This document shows, in pieces, positions 25,129-33,500 of a stretch of 64,000 nucleotides of DNA; the stretch's first letter is position 1, and every line of letters begins with the position of its first letter. Made by a program: the position numbers and the translations under genes. The stretch is taken from assembly GCF_024198175.1 (NCBI RefSeq), contig NZ_JAJVKV010000002.1, positions 1,178,001 through 1,242,000 on the forward strand, read 5' to 3'. Source of the stretch: Pyxidicoccus xibeiensis (lineage in GTDB: Bacteria > Myxococcota > Myxococcia > Myxococcales > Myxococcaceae). Below the pieces are notes generated by a model. The model did no database searches. It saw only the letters and a program-made list of their open reading frames with translations, and had not been told where the DNA came from.

Positions 25129-26502
25129 CTACTGCTCGCCCTTTGTTGAGAGTTCATCGAGGCACCATTCGCGCAGGGGCGGGATTTTCTCAAAAGCGGT
25201 GGCTTCCCATGAAGAAGCCACCGATGAGAGATCCGCTTTGCCGACGGCAATAAGCATGTCGAGTTCTCTCTCTGACTCAACAATATCAAGAAGCTGCGTC
25301 TTTTTTCTGCCTCGTCCAATGCCAATAATGTCTCCGACCAAGTCATGATAGCAGACGAGCATGCACAGCGCTCTTATGTGGCGCGACTTGATTGTACCGA
25401 CGTCTTCAGTTAGGGCGCGGATGAGCATGTCGACGGACCGGAGCGGGTGGTCGGGGTCCACGAGCTGGTTGCCTCCGGAGGCGACCCATCGAGACTTGGG
25501 GCCTTTGCCAATATCATGGAGGTAGGCGGCAAGTTCTGTCAGCATCTGATCGGAGGACTTAAGCGACGCAAATTCTTCGGAACTCCGTAGCTTTTCGACG
25601 ACCTTCAATGTGTGTGTCCCAACATCATGCTTATGCACCTCGTTTTTCGACTCAAGGTTAATGAGTTCGGCAGTCTCTGGTAGGACTCCCAGGCCTTTTG
25701 CTCTGAATGCATCAAGCATCTCGTTAAGGGATGCAAATCGAGGCTGCTTGGCCTTTCCCGTCTGAGACGTGATGGTCTCCACCGCATTCGTGAAATGGAG
25801 TTTCGTTTGCACCGGCCCTGCAGCGATGGAGCGGTTTCGCATGTCCTGGGGGAGGTCGGCAGCAAAATTCGTGAAACAATGAGAGTCCCCGGGACCATGA
25901 AATCGGATCGGAGGTGGCTGCACTCCTACGGATTTGTAGATCTCTTTGATCTGGGCAGCATAGTGGTCGTTCCAAGCGTAGATATGGGACGCGTTCTTTG
26001 GGTCGAGTTGCTCATAAATAAGCAACTCCGCCATTCGTGCCTGTTTGTCGCCTTCTGGTGTTTTCCATTTCGTCGAGTCAATCGCCGTCCAATTGAGCTT
26101 GTTTAGATCGCTTGGATCTGTATAAAAACTAGGTGAAGTGTTTCCGTTTGCAGCGGCGTCTGTGAAAACAGATCCCTCGTACTCAAGGAGAGATATTGGA
26201 AAGGCGAAGTGGATCAAGAGCATCTGATCGACATTCTTGGCCCTCACTATCTGCAATAGCATTGGGGAAAGCTTGGTAAAATACAGCGGAACATAGTCGT
26301 GGACGACGCCCCCCGGCGCGCAAGTTACGACCATCTTTGCGCGTCGCTTTTGGATTTCGGAGTCCGCGACCGAGAGGTGGGCAATACCAAGGCTTTTCTG
26401 CTTGTTGCAGCTAAGGAAGCCCATTTGCAAAGCGTTCTTAAGGTTGTCGAGATGCGTAAAGTGGTAAGCAAATCGGTGTTTGTGGGCATCAGGGATAGGC
26501 AT
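25129..26502 (-). CDS. darT: DarT-like DNA ADP-ribosyltransferase toxin fused to HD domain
   Basis: 457 residues, about twice the size of a typical DarT. Residues 8-205 carry the DarT (DUF4433) pattern: HFTHLDNL (14-21), IQKRR (50-54), DYVPLYFTKLSPML (69-82), the loop VFTDAAANGN and the candidate catalytic E159 in QARMAELLIYEQL. Characterised DarT enzymes attach ADP-ribose from NAD to thymidine in single-stranded DNA, blocking replication. Residues about 285-430 form an HD phosphohydrolase-like domain: H290/H292-D293, YLHDIGK (H329-D330), RHIRALCMLVCYHD (H386-D387) and D425 in GKADLSS. GAGG lies about eight bases before the ATG. Followed by darG in one operon. A phage-defence role is inferred from known DarTG systems. 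Confidence 0.85.
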   Translation of the reverse strand: MPIPDAHKHRFAYHFTHLDNLKNALQMGFLSCNKQKSLGIAHLSVADSEIQKRRAKMVVTCAPGGVVHDYVPLYFTKLSPMLLQIVRAKNVDQMLLIHFAFPISLLEYEGSVFTDAAANGNTSPSFYTDPSDLNKLNWTAIDSTKWKTPEGDKQARMAELLIYEQLDPKNASHIYAWNDHYAAQIKEIYKSVGVQPPPIRFHGPGDSHCFTNFAADLPQDMRNRSIAAGPVQTKLHFTNAVETITSQTGKAKQPRFASLNEMLDAFRAKGLGVLPETAELINLESKNEVHKHDVGTHTLKVVEKLRSSEEFASLKSSDQMLTELAAYLHDIGKGPKSRWVASGGNQLVDPDHPLRSVDMLIRALTEDVGTIKSRHIRALCMLVCYHDLVGDIIGIGRGRKKTQLLDIVESERELDMLIAVGKADLSSVASSWEATAFEKIPPLREWCLDELSTKGEQ

Positions 26503-26888
26503 CGGACGGCCTCGCTTTAGGTGCGTAGGCTTCAGCGTAGCCGAGTTGGCCTGGGAGTGCGTAGTAGGACAGCTAAGGCGCTCGCAGAGTGAAGGAAGCG
26601 GCCCAGACGTCGCGGGTTTTGCCCGATTTGCTTGAGGCTAGAAGCGCGTGGAGGGCTGCGCGAGCAGTGCGTGCTTCCTCAACGCCGTTGAACTGCCAGA
26701 GGGTTTGGCGGACTGCGGGCCGGCGCACGTCCAAACGACACCTGGGGCCAATGCCCTGTGTCCCCAGTGTGCCCCTCCAGCGTGGTTGGGGGAGGCACAC
26801 CCGGGAACGGCGTGGGACGGGGCGGGATGACGAACCCGAGGAGAATCAAGGCGATAGCGGGTAACAGCGTGTCCTGCCTGGGGCTTTC
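26503..26888. other. Non-coding stretch between darT and the tRNA-like scar
   Basis: No supported gene. A 75-codon minus-strand reading (26573-26800) has a plausible-looking tail (SKSGKTRDVWAASFTLRAP) but no relatives I recognise and no clear ribosome site. The darT promoter should lie at the left edge. An inverted repeat aaggcgat / atcgcctt (26853-26860 and 26889-26896) spans the entry to the tRNA-like fragment. Confidence 0.4.
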
Positions 26889-26926
26889 CATCGCCTTGTC
26901 TGCGGGTTCGATTCCCGCCGCCTCCA
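26889..26926 (+). other. Orphan 3' end of a tRNA/tmRNA gene (possible attachment site)
   Basis: A perfect T-arm (stem gcggg / cccgc around loop ttcgatt, 26902-26918) is followed by cgcctcc plus discriminator a, exactly the 3' acceptor strand of a tRNA or tmRNA. No matching 5' acceptor (ggaggcg or gggggcg), D-arm or anticodon arm is found upstream. Integrases often target such 3' ends and leave a duplicated fragment at the far end of the inserted island. The neighbouring darTG segment of unusual composition fits that reading. Confidence 0.6.
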
Positions 26927-26959
26927 AAGTGCGGCCCCGTCTCTGCAGAGACGTCAGTC

Positions 26960-27844
26960 TTAGCGCCCCGGCTGTTCCAGCAACCAGTCCACGAAGAGCC
27001 GCGCCGCCGGCCGCAGCCGGCGGTGGGCCGGGTACACCACGTAGTAGCCGAAGCGCCCGGGCAGCACGGGCCCTGGCAGTTGGATGAGGCGCCCATCCGC
27101 GAGGTAGGGCTGGACGATCCGCTCCCTCGCGAGCGCCGCGCCCAGCCCCTTCGCCGCGGCCAGCAGCGCATCCGTGGTGTCGCTGAAGTTGTAGCGCTCC
27201 TCGAACTGCGCTCCGCGCACGCCCGCGGCACGGAACCAGTCCTGCCAGCCCTGGCGTGAGAGGTCCGCGATCAACGGCAGCTTCGCGACGTCCGCCGCCT
27301 CGCGGACGTCCTCCAGCCCCGCCATGGCCGGCGAGGTCACCGGGAACAGGGCTTCGTCCATCAGGTGGTGCGCCGTCAGGCCTGTCCAGTGGCCCTGGCC
27401 GTGCCGGATGCCGAGGTCCGGCCCTCCCTCGTCGAAGCGCGTCAGCGCCTGCTCCGTGTCGACGTTGAGGCGGACGTGCGGATGCGCCTTCGTGAAGGCC
27501 GGCAGCCGCGGCAGCAGCCACGTGTACGTCAGCGAGTGCAACGTGGTGATGCGCACCCGGTCCCGCTCGTCCCTCGCGGCGCTCAGCCCCCGCATCACTC
27601 CGTCGATGTCCGACATCGCCGTGCCCGCCGTGTCCGCCAGTTGCCGGCCCTCCGCCGTCAGCGACACCCCCCGCGCATGCCGCTGGAACAGCGCCACCCC
27701 GAGCTGCGCCTCCAGCTTGCGCACATGGTGGCTGACCGCACTCGCGGTCAGGTGCAGCTCCTCCGCCGCATGGGCGAAGTTCTGGTGGCGGGCGGCGGAC
27801 TCGAACGCCGCCAGGGCACTGAGCCAGTCCGAGGGCAGGGGCAT
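26960..27844 (-). CDS. LysR-family transcriptional regulator (GcvA type)
   Basis: 294 residues from the ATG at 27844 (gagg upstream). The N-terminal winged helix-turn-helix (FESAARHQNFAHAAEELHL, ASAVSHHVRKLEAQLG) is followed by a LysR substrate-binding domain (RITTLHSLTYTWLLPRLPAF, DLGIRHGQGHW), as in the GcvA/AmpR branch. These are usually autorepressed and activate a divergently transcribed neighbour on binding a small effector. Here the divergent neighbour is an EamA transporter whose start lies 107 bp away, the obvious candidate target. Effector unknown. Confidence 0.92.
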   Translation of the reverse strand: MPLPSDWLSALAAFESAARHQNFAHAAEELHLTASAVSHHVRKLEAQLGVALFQRHARGVSLTAEGRQLADTAGTAMSDIDGVMRGLSAARDERDRVRITTLHSLTYTWLLPRLPAFTKAHPHVRLNVDTEQALTRFDEGGPDLGIRHGQGHWTGLTAHHLMDEALFPVTSPAMAGLEDVREAADVAKLPLIADLSRQGWQDWFRAAGVRGAQFEERYNFSDTTDALLAAAKGLGAALARERIVQPYLADGRLIQLPGPVLPGRFGYYVVYPAHRRLRPAARLFVDWLLEQPGR

Positions 27845-27951
27845 GGTGAGCCTCAAATATGGTTTGTGGCTGACTACAACAAGATCCGCTTGTGAGTGAA
27901 GTGCCAGGGGTGAATATCTGGCGCAGACAACAGCCAGATTGGTGGCGCCTC

Positions 27952-28848
27952 ATGAGCACTCCCGCAGTCGTGCGTACGACCTCCCCCTCCATCCCGCTCT
28001 CCTGGGTCACCCCTCTCGAGCTCGGACTGCTCGGCGCCATCTGGGGCGCGTCCTTCATGTTCATGCGCGTCGCCGCGAAGGACTTCGGCCCACTACCGCT
28101 GGTGGAGCTCCGGCTCGCCCTGGGCGCGCTGGTGCTGATGCCGTTCCTCTGGCGCTCGCGCAGCTCCTTCGGGCCGAAGCTGTGGCCCCGGTTGGCGCTG
28201 ATTGGCGCCATCAACTCGGCGGTGCCGTTCTTCCTGTTCGCCTGGGCCGCGCAGCGCGCCCCGGCCGGCATCGGCGCCATCACCAACAGCATGGCGGTGC
28301 TGTTCACCGCGCTGGTGGCCTTCCTCTTCTACGGTGAGCGCATCGGCACGCGGCGTGCCGTGGCGCTCTTCGCGGGCTTCGTGGGCGTGGTGGTCCTGGC
28401 CAGCGGCAAGGCCGCGGGCGCGAGCATCGGCCAGGCCGCGGCCGCGGGCACCACGGCCGCATTCCTGTACGGCATCGGCGGGAACATGGTGCGGCGCCAG
28501 CTCACCGGCCTGCCGGCCGTCGCCGTTGCCGCCTCGACGCTGATCTTCGCGGCGCTGCTGACGCTGCCTTTCGCCATCGCCACCTGGCCCTCGACGCCCA
28601 TCCCGGCCATGTCCTGGCTGGCGGCCGGGGCGCTCGGCATCCTGTGCACCGGCATCGCGTACGCCTTGTTCTACCGCCTCATCCAGCGCATCGGCGCGGC
28701 CCAGGCCTCCACCGTCACGTACATGGTGCCCCTGTTCGCCGTGACCTGGGCCTGGCTGCTGCTGGGGGAGCCGCTCACCCCCACCATGCTCATCGCGGGG
28801 ACGTTCATCCTCGGCAGTGTGGCCCTGAGCCAGCGAAAGTCCGCCTGA
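27952..28848 (+). CDS. EamA/DMT-family transporter
   Basis: 298 residues from the ATG at 27952; an upstream in-frame start would add 20 polar residues. About ten hydrophobic helices arranged as two EamA repeats are visible, beginning LLGAIWGASFMFMRVAAK, with the family signature LGALVLMPFLWR in repeat one and YALFYRLIQRIGAAQAST with LLLGEPLTPTMLIAGTFI in repeat two. DMT carriers export amino acids or other metabolites; the substrate cannot be assigned. Divergent from, and probably controlled by, the LysR gene. Confidence 0.92.
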   Translation: MSTPAVVRTTSPSIPLSWVTPLELGLLGAIWGASFMFMRVAAKDFGPLPLVELRLALGALVLMPFLWRSRSSFGPKLWPRLALIGAINSAVPFFLFAWAAQRAPAGIGAITNSMAVLFTALVAFLFYGERIGTRRAVALFAGFVGVVVLASGKAAGASIGQAAAAGTTAAFLYGIGGNMVRRQLTGLPAVAVAASTLIFAALLTLPFAIATWPSTPIPAMSWLAAGALGILCTGIAYALFYRLIQRIGAAQASTVTYMVPLFAVTWAWLLLGEPLTPTMLIAGTFILGSVALSQRKSA

Positions 28849-29006
28849 AGCCGTCTGCTCGCGGCCCCGTGACGCCGCCCGACTCACGGGGTTCTCTTCT
28901 CGAAACCGGGTTGCAGGTGGCGCGGCTCCCATGCTGAGTTGAGCACGGGTTCCAGTTGCGCGGAGGCCGTGCAGACCCGGGACCCTCCCAGTTCGCGAGA
29001 GGGTGT

Positions 29007-31085
29007 ATGCGGCGACAGATTCAGTGGAAGCGGGTGTGGGCAGTCGGGCTCCTGGTCCTGGGCGGGTGTGGTGGAGACGTGGGCGGCGGGGGAGGGGACG
29101 AGACCCCGGACACCCAGGCGCCTTCCACTCCAGGAGTGATTCGCGCCGACCCCATCTCGAGCTGGATGCTCGGCGTGGCCTGGACGGCGAGCTCCGACAA
29201 CGTCGGCGTGACGGGCTACCGCGTCGAGCGATGCACGGGCGAGGGCTGCACCGACTTCGCGGTGGTGGGCACCCAGACAGAGCTCGCCCACCAGGATCCG
29301 AACCTCGAGGCCAGGACACTCTATCGCTATCGGGTTGCCGCCTTCGACGCCGCGGGCAACGTCAGCGCAGCCTCCGCTGTGGCAGAGGCGACCACGCCCG
29401 AGGCCCCCATTGACGGAGGTGCCGGTGACGGCGGTACAGGTGACGCCGGCATTGGAGACGGCGGTACCAGCAACAACGCCAATGCCACCGTGGCTGGAGA
29501 GGTCCGCCTGCCGTACCCCACGCTGCATCACCTGACGGTGGAGTGGGGCTTCAGCGGAGACGCCAACGCCAACGGCGTCGTCACCGTGCGCTACCGTGCC
29601 TCGGGCACCAGCGCGTGGCGCGCGTCCCTGCCGCTGCGCCGCGTGCCCGGCGAGAGCAACGAGGGCTTCACCTGGAGCACGCGCCACTCGGGCAGCGTGT
29701 TCGACCTGCAGCCGGGGACGACCTACGAGCTGGAGCTGTCGCTCACGGACCCCGACGGAGGGACGACCACGCGCACGGTGAGCGCCACCACCCGCGCGGT
29801 GCCGGCGCCCATGGCGGGGGCTCCCGTCAAGGCCGTGACGCCCGGGACGTTCGCCACCGTCGCCGCGAGCGCCCAGCCGGGTGACATCCTTGCGCTCGGC
29901 GCGGGGACCTACAGCGGCTTCGACTTCGCCCGGAGCGGTGAGGCGGGCAGGCCCATCGTCATCCGTGGCACGGCGGGCACCGTCATCAACGGGCAGATCA
30001 ACCTCTTCAGCCGCAGCCACGTGCACCTCGACGGCCTCACCGTCAACGGGCGCATCCGCTTCAACGGCTCGAACCACATCGCCATCACCCGCTGCACCCT
30101 CAATGCCAGCAACAGCTTCGGAGGGGATGGCATCGTGACGTACCTGCGCGCGGAGAACGCGTACATCGCCGACAACGTGGTGACGGGCCTCACGGCCTGG
30201 GCGGAGGCGTCGCTGGGCGTCAATGGCAACAACCTGGGCGAGGGCATCCTCGTCACCGGCCCCGGGCACGTCATCCTGCACAACCGCGTCAACGGCTTCC
30301 GCGACGGCATCTCGCTGCTGGAGGATGACGAGGCGGTGGACCAGTTCAGCATCGACATCCTGAACAACGACCTCGGTGGGAATGGAGACGACGGCATCGA
30401 AGCGGACTTCTGCTTCCACAACTGCCGCATCGTGCGCAACCGCCTCACCAACAACTTCATCGCGCTGTCGTCGCAGCCGGGGCTCGGCGGGCCCACGTGG
30501 TTCATCCGGAACGCCGTCTACAATCCGGTCCACCTCGCCTTCAAGCTCTACCGGGGCAGCGCCGGTGACGTGCTCCTGCACAACACCGTGGTGAAGAACG
30601 GGGATGCGCTCGGCATCTACGCGGGCCGGCCGGTGTCGCGGCTCTACTCGCGCAACAACCTGTTCATCGGTGGGCCGGGGGGCAGCTTCAATGGCTACAG
30701 CAGCGGCTCCGGGCGCGTGCTGCACCTCCCCGACCTGGTGACCGCGGGCTCCAGCATGGACTTCGATGGCTTCGGCTCCACCACTGGCACGTTCACAGGC
30801 AGCTGGGGCAGCACCCGGTTCACGGACCTTGCCTCGCTGCGCGGCAACACCAGCGAGAAGAACGCCGTGCTGGTGGGCCTCGGCGTCTTCGCGGCGACCG
30901 TGGCGTACCCGGCCGCGCCGATGACGCTCTACGCCTCGCCCGACCTGCGCCTGCGCGCGGGCTCGGCCGCGGAGAACGTGGGCCAGGTCCTCCCGGGCGT
31001 CACGGATGGCTTCAGCGGCGGCGCGCCGGACCTCGGTGCCCATGAGGTGGGCGCGGCGCTGCCGGTCTACGGCCCCCGGCCCTGA
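29007..31085 (+). CDS. Fn3 and parallel beta-helix lipoprotein
   Basis: 692 residues from the ATG at 29007. A lipoprotein signal ends in LVLGGC (C21). Residues about 35-130 are a fibronectin type III domain (WTASSDNVGVTGYRVERC, YRVAAFDAAGNVS), then an Asp/Gly-rich linker (GDGGTGDAGIGDGG), a second beta-sandwich, and from about 280 a right-handed beta-helix with repeated Asn-rich turns (INGQINLFSRSHVHLDG, IVRNRLTNNF). This fold is shared by pectate-lyase-like polysaccharide lyases and surface adhesins. No catalytic residues were identified. Predicted outer-membrane surface protein; polysaccharide binding or cleavage is an inference. Confidence 0.85.
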   Translation: MRRQIQWKRVWAVGLLVLGGCGGDVGGGGGDETPDTQAPSTPGVIRADPISSWMLGVAWTASSDNVGVTGYRVERCTGEGCTDFAVVGTQTELAHQDPNLEARTLYRYRVAAFDAAGNVSAASAVAEATTPEAPIDGGAGDGGTGDAGIGDGGTSNNANATVAGEVRLPYPTLHHLTVEWGFSGDANANGVVTVRYRASGTSAWRASLPLRRVPGESNEGFTWSTRHSGSVFDLQPGTTYELELSLTDPDGGTTTRTVSATTRAVPAPMAGAPVKAVTPGTFATVAASAQPGDILALGAGTYSGFDFARSGEAGRPIVIRGTAGTVINGQINLFSRSHVHLDGLTVNGRIRFNGSNHIAITRCTLNASNSFGGDGIVTYLRAENAYIADNVVTGLTAWAEASLGVNGNNLGEGILVTGPGHVILHNRVNGFRDGISLLEDDEAVDQFSIDILNNDLGGNGDDGIEADFCFHNCRIVRNRLTNNFIALSSQPGLGGPTWFIRNAVYNPVHLAFKLYRGSAGDVLLHNTVVKNGDALGIYAGRPVSRLYSRNNLFIGGPGGSFNGYSSGSGRVLHLPDLVTAGSSMDFDGFGSTTGTFTGSWGSTRFTDLASLRGNTSEKNAVLVGLGVFAATVAYPAAPMTLYASPDLRLRAGSAAENVGQVLPGVTDGFSGGAPDLGAHEVGAALPVYGPRP

Positions 31086-31118
31086 CAGCCCCGCGGGGCG
31101 CCGGGCCGGACGTGTCCG

Positions 31119-32267
31119 TCAGAACGACCCATTCAGCAGCAGCCCGCCGCCCTGGGGGCCCACCATGGGCGTCAGGCTCGCCTGGATGACGCCCGGACGC
31201 TTCCGGGGCTCGGGGGCGGGCTGCTCGCTCAGCCCCAGGTCCGCCTGGAGCTGCTTGTTGTAGACGTCCGCCAGCTGCCGCGCCTCGTGGGGAGTGACGG
31301 GATGCGGGGTGAGCCGGACGGCCCCCACAATCAGCCCCGCGCCCGCGCTGAAGATGCCGGTGCCAATCAGCACCGTGACGAACTTCCTGTCGGCCTGCTC
31401 CATCTCGCGGTCGAAGCACTCCCTGAAGCCGGGCGTGCCGGCCTGACAGTTCTCCTCGTTCCCGGTGAACCCCTGGTAGGCGACGAAGCCGCCCCCCAGC
31501 ATCGCCGCCCCGCCGATGACGCCCAGCACCGTCTTCATGCGCATCCGGCCCGCATAGGCCTCCACCAGGTCCTCGCGGCCCACCTTCCGGTAGAAGGCGT
31601 CTCCCTCCAGCGGCTTCTTGTACTTGCCCTCGTAGGGCAGGCTCCACCGGGAGACCTCCGCAGAGGCCCAGGGCACGGCGGTGCTCACCCGCACCGTGAG
31701 GTAGTCATCGAAGCCGATGGCTCGCTGCTCGTACTGCTCCCTCGCATCGGGCGGAGGCACCGGACGGGCCTGCGCCGGGGGCGGGGCTTCGACCACGGGC
31801 TCCTGCTCCTGGGGCGCGGCGGCGAGTGCCGTCGCCTTCGTCGTGGAGAAGGACCCCAGGGGCTGCGCCGCCGTGTCGTAGACCGTTACCACCGCCTGCG
31901 TCAGCGCCCCCGTGGCATCCGGGAAGAGCCGCACCACCATCACCCGGTCCACGGGCAGGTTCGCGCTCTTCCGGGCAATGGTCGCATCGTCCAGCGTCGC
32001 CACCGGACCGAGCGCCTGCGCGTCCATGACGAGCTGCGCCTTGCCGCTGGCCCGCAGCGCGCTCGCGAGGGCTTCACGGGCCTCGGTCAGCTCGGGGGCT
32101 TCGCTTCCCGCGGGGACGACCAGGTAGCGGGCGGGCGCGTCTCCGAGGTGCGGCGCGAGGGTGGCAGGGGAGAAGCTGGACGCCCAGGCCTCCGCTTCAC
32201 CGGCACGCGCGGTGGACAGGGGAGCCGCGCACATCAGGAGGACTGCCAGCAGCGTCAATCGCATCAT
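31119..32267 (-). CDS. Exported hypothetical protein with two C-terminal membrane segments
   Basis: 382 residues from the ATG-ATG at 32267. Signal peptide (MMRLTLLAVLLMCAAPL, cut after ARA). Residues 40-160 look like a periplasmic alpha/beta domain (RYLVVPAGSEAPELTEAR, DRVMVVRLFPDATGAL), then a Pro-rich spacer. Two hydrophobic segments flank a short Cys-containing loop (VLGVIGGAAMLGGGFVAY and FVTVLIGTGIFSAGAGLIVG). Family not recognised, though the plan recalls myxobacterial proteins that measure or bind envelope components. Divergent from the ADYC gene and convergent with the beta-helix lipoprotein. Confidence 0.8.
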   Translation of the reverse strand: MMRLTLLAVLLMCAAPLSTARAGEAEAWASSFSPATLAPHLGDAPARYLVVPAGSEAPELTEAREALASALRASGKAQLVMDAQALGPVATLDDATIARKSANLPVDRVMVVRLFPDATGALTQAVVTVYDTAAQPLGSFSTTKATALAAAPQEQEPVVEAPPPAQARPVPPPDAREQYEQRAIGFDDYLTVRVSTAVPWASAEVSRWSLPYEGKYKKPLEGDAFYRKVGREDLVEAYAGRMRMKTVLGVIGGAAMLGGGFVAYQGFTGNEENCQAGTPGFRECFDREMEQADRKFVTVLIGTGIFSAGAGLIVGAVRLTPHPVTPHEARQLADVYNKQLQADLGLSEQPAPEPRKRPGVIQASLTPMVGPQGGGLLLNGSF

Positions 32268-32422
32268 GCTGCGACGCTTGATAGACCAGAAGCTGACAAC
32301 GGTCATCCCCCTGGGGGCCGCGAGGGATTCTGATTTCGCTGCATGATTCTCCAGGCCACCGGCTCCTTCTCCATGCGGGCCCGACACCTCGAGCCCAACC
32401 CCTGGACTCAAAGGAGAGTGCC

Positions 32423-33478
32423 ATGACCGCCATCAAGAAATCCCTTCTCCTCTGGCTGTGCCTGCAGGGCCTCCCGCTGGCCTACGCCGCGCCGCCTCCC
32501 ACCCAGCTGTCCGACGCCCAGCGCTACGCGAAGCGCTGCCAGTCCGTCGCGCCCCAGCGCACCGCCAAGCCCCAGGGCACCATGCTGTGGGGCACCCTGC
32601 GCGACTGGAACACCGAGAAGACCACGGAGGAGCGCGTCAGCGTGCTCGTCTCCGCCGACCTCGCGCCCCTGCGCCTGGCGGATGAGGGCGTGAAGGCCCT
32701 GAAGCTCGAGGCCGGCCGCTTGACGGCCTCGCCCGCCGGCCGGGGTGTCGTCGGCACCGTGCTCCAGGGCACGGCGAGCAATGGCCAGCCCGTCGAGGTC
32801 GCCATCTGCGGCGCCGAGCCCTCGGCCGAGGACCCCGACGTCAGCTGGTACCGCATCCAGGCGTGGAACGCAGTGGCCCAGGAGTGGGAGAACCCCTGCG
32901 TCGCCCTGGACCGCGTCCCGGACCCCCGGGCGCTCGCGGTCCGCGGCGTCTGGGATGCGAGCGGCGCCCACCAGGACACGCCGGGCAAGCTCACCTTCGC
33001 GTGTGAGAACGGCGCCATCACCAAGTGCATCCTCTGGGGCTACAAGCCGTGGGCGACCCGTGGCGGCCAGTCACTGGCCGGCCTGCACCAGGCGTGCACC
33101 CGCATGGCCCGCGCGGACTACTGCGGCAACGGCCGCAGCCACACGCGCCAGAACACCGCCATCGACATGTACGATGGCCTGGGCGTGAGCGCGCGCACCG
33201 TCGAGGCGTCAGCGGAGTGGGACCCCGCACGGGCCTCATTCGAGGCGGCCTGGGCCCCGGATGGCGCCACCTGCCTGTCGCGCACCCGTGACGGTCGCGC
33301 ACTGGCAACCATCCTCCAGGAGTGCCCCGACCGCTTCCGCACGGACGCGCCCACGGAGCTGGACGGTGGCGACCGCTGCACGGCACGCCGGGCGGACGTG
33401 AAGCCCGACACGGCGCTGCTGCGCAACCTGTCCTACGGCGCCCCCGCGGCCACCGCCGCGCCGAAGCAGGTGCCGTAG
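32423..33478 (+). CDS. ADYC domain protein, exported
   Basis: 351 residues. Signal peptide (LLLWLCLQGLPLAYAAPP) after a good ribosome site (aaggagagtgcc). The family-naming motif is present in CTRMARADYCGNGRSHT, within a Cys-rich domain (CILWGYKPW, CVALDRVP, CLSRTRDG, CPDRF, CTARRADVK) suggesting several disulphides. ADYC proteins occur mainly in myxobacteria and have no known reaction. Likely periplasmic or secreted. Shares a promoter region with the divergent membrane-segment protein. Confidence 0.88.
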   Translation: MTAIKKSLLLWLCLQGLPLAYAAPPPTQLSDAQRYAKRCQSVAPQRTAKPQGTMLWGTLRDWNTEKTTEERVSVLVSADLAPLRLADEGVKALKLEAGRLTASPAGRGVVGTVLQGTASNGQPVEVAICGAEPSAEDPDVSWYRIQAWNAVAQEWENPCVALDRVPDPRALAVRGVWDASGAHQDTPGKLTFACENGAITKCILWGYKPWATRGGQSLAGLHQACTRMARADYCGNGRSHTRQNTAIDMYDGLGVSARTVEASAEWDPARASFEAAWAPDGATCLSRTRDGRALATILQECPDRFRTDAPTELDGGDRCTARRADVKPDTALLRNLSYGAPAATAAPKQVP

Positions 33479-33500
33479 CGTGACCCCGGGGTCGCGGGCC

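Noticed and set aside
26573-26800. Minus-strand 75-codon reading beside darT
   Set aside because: No recognisable family, weak start, and the DNA is better explained as non-coding at an island edge.
26820-26926. A complete tRNA gene
   Set aside because: Only the T-arm and 3' acceptor strand exist; no 5' acceptor, D-arm or anticodon arm can be folded.
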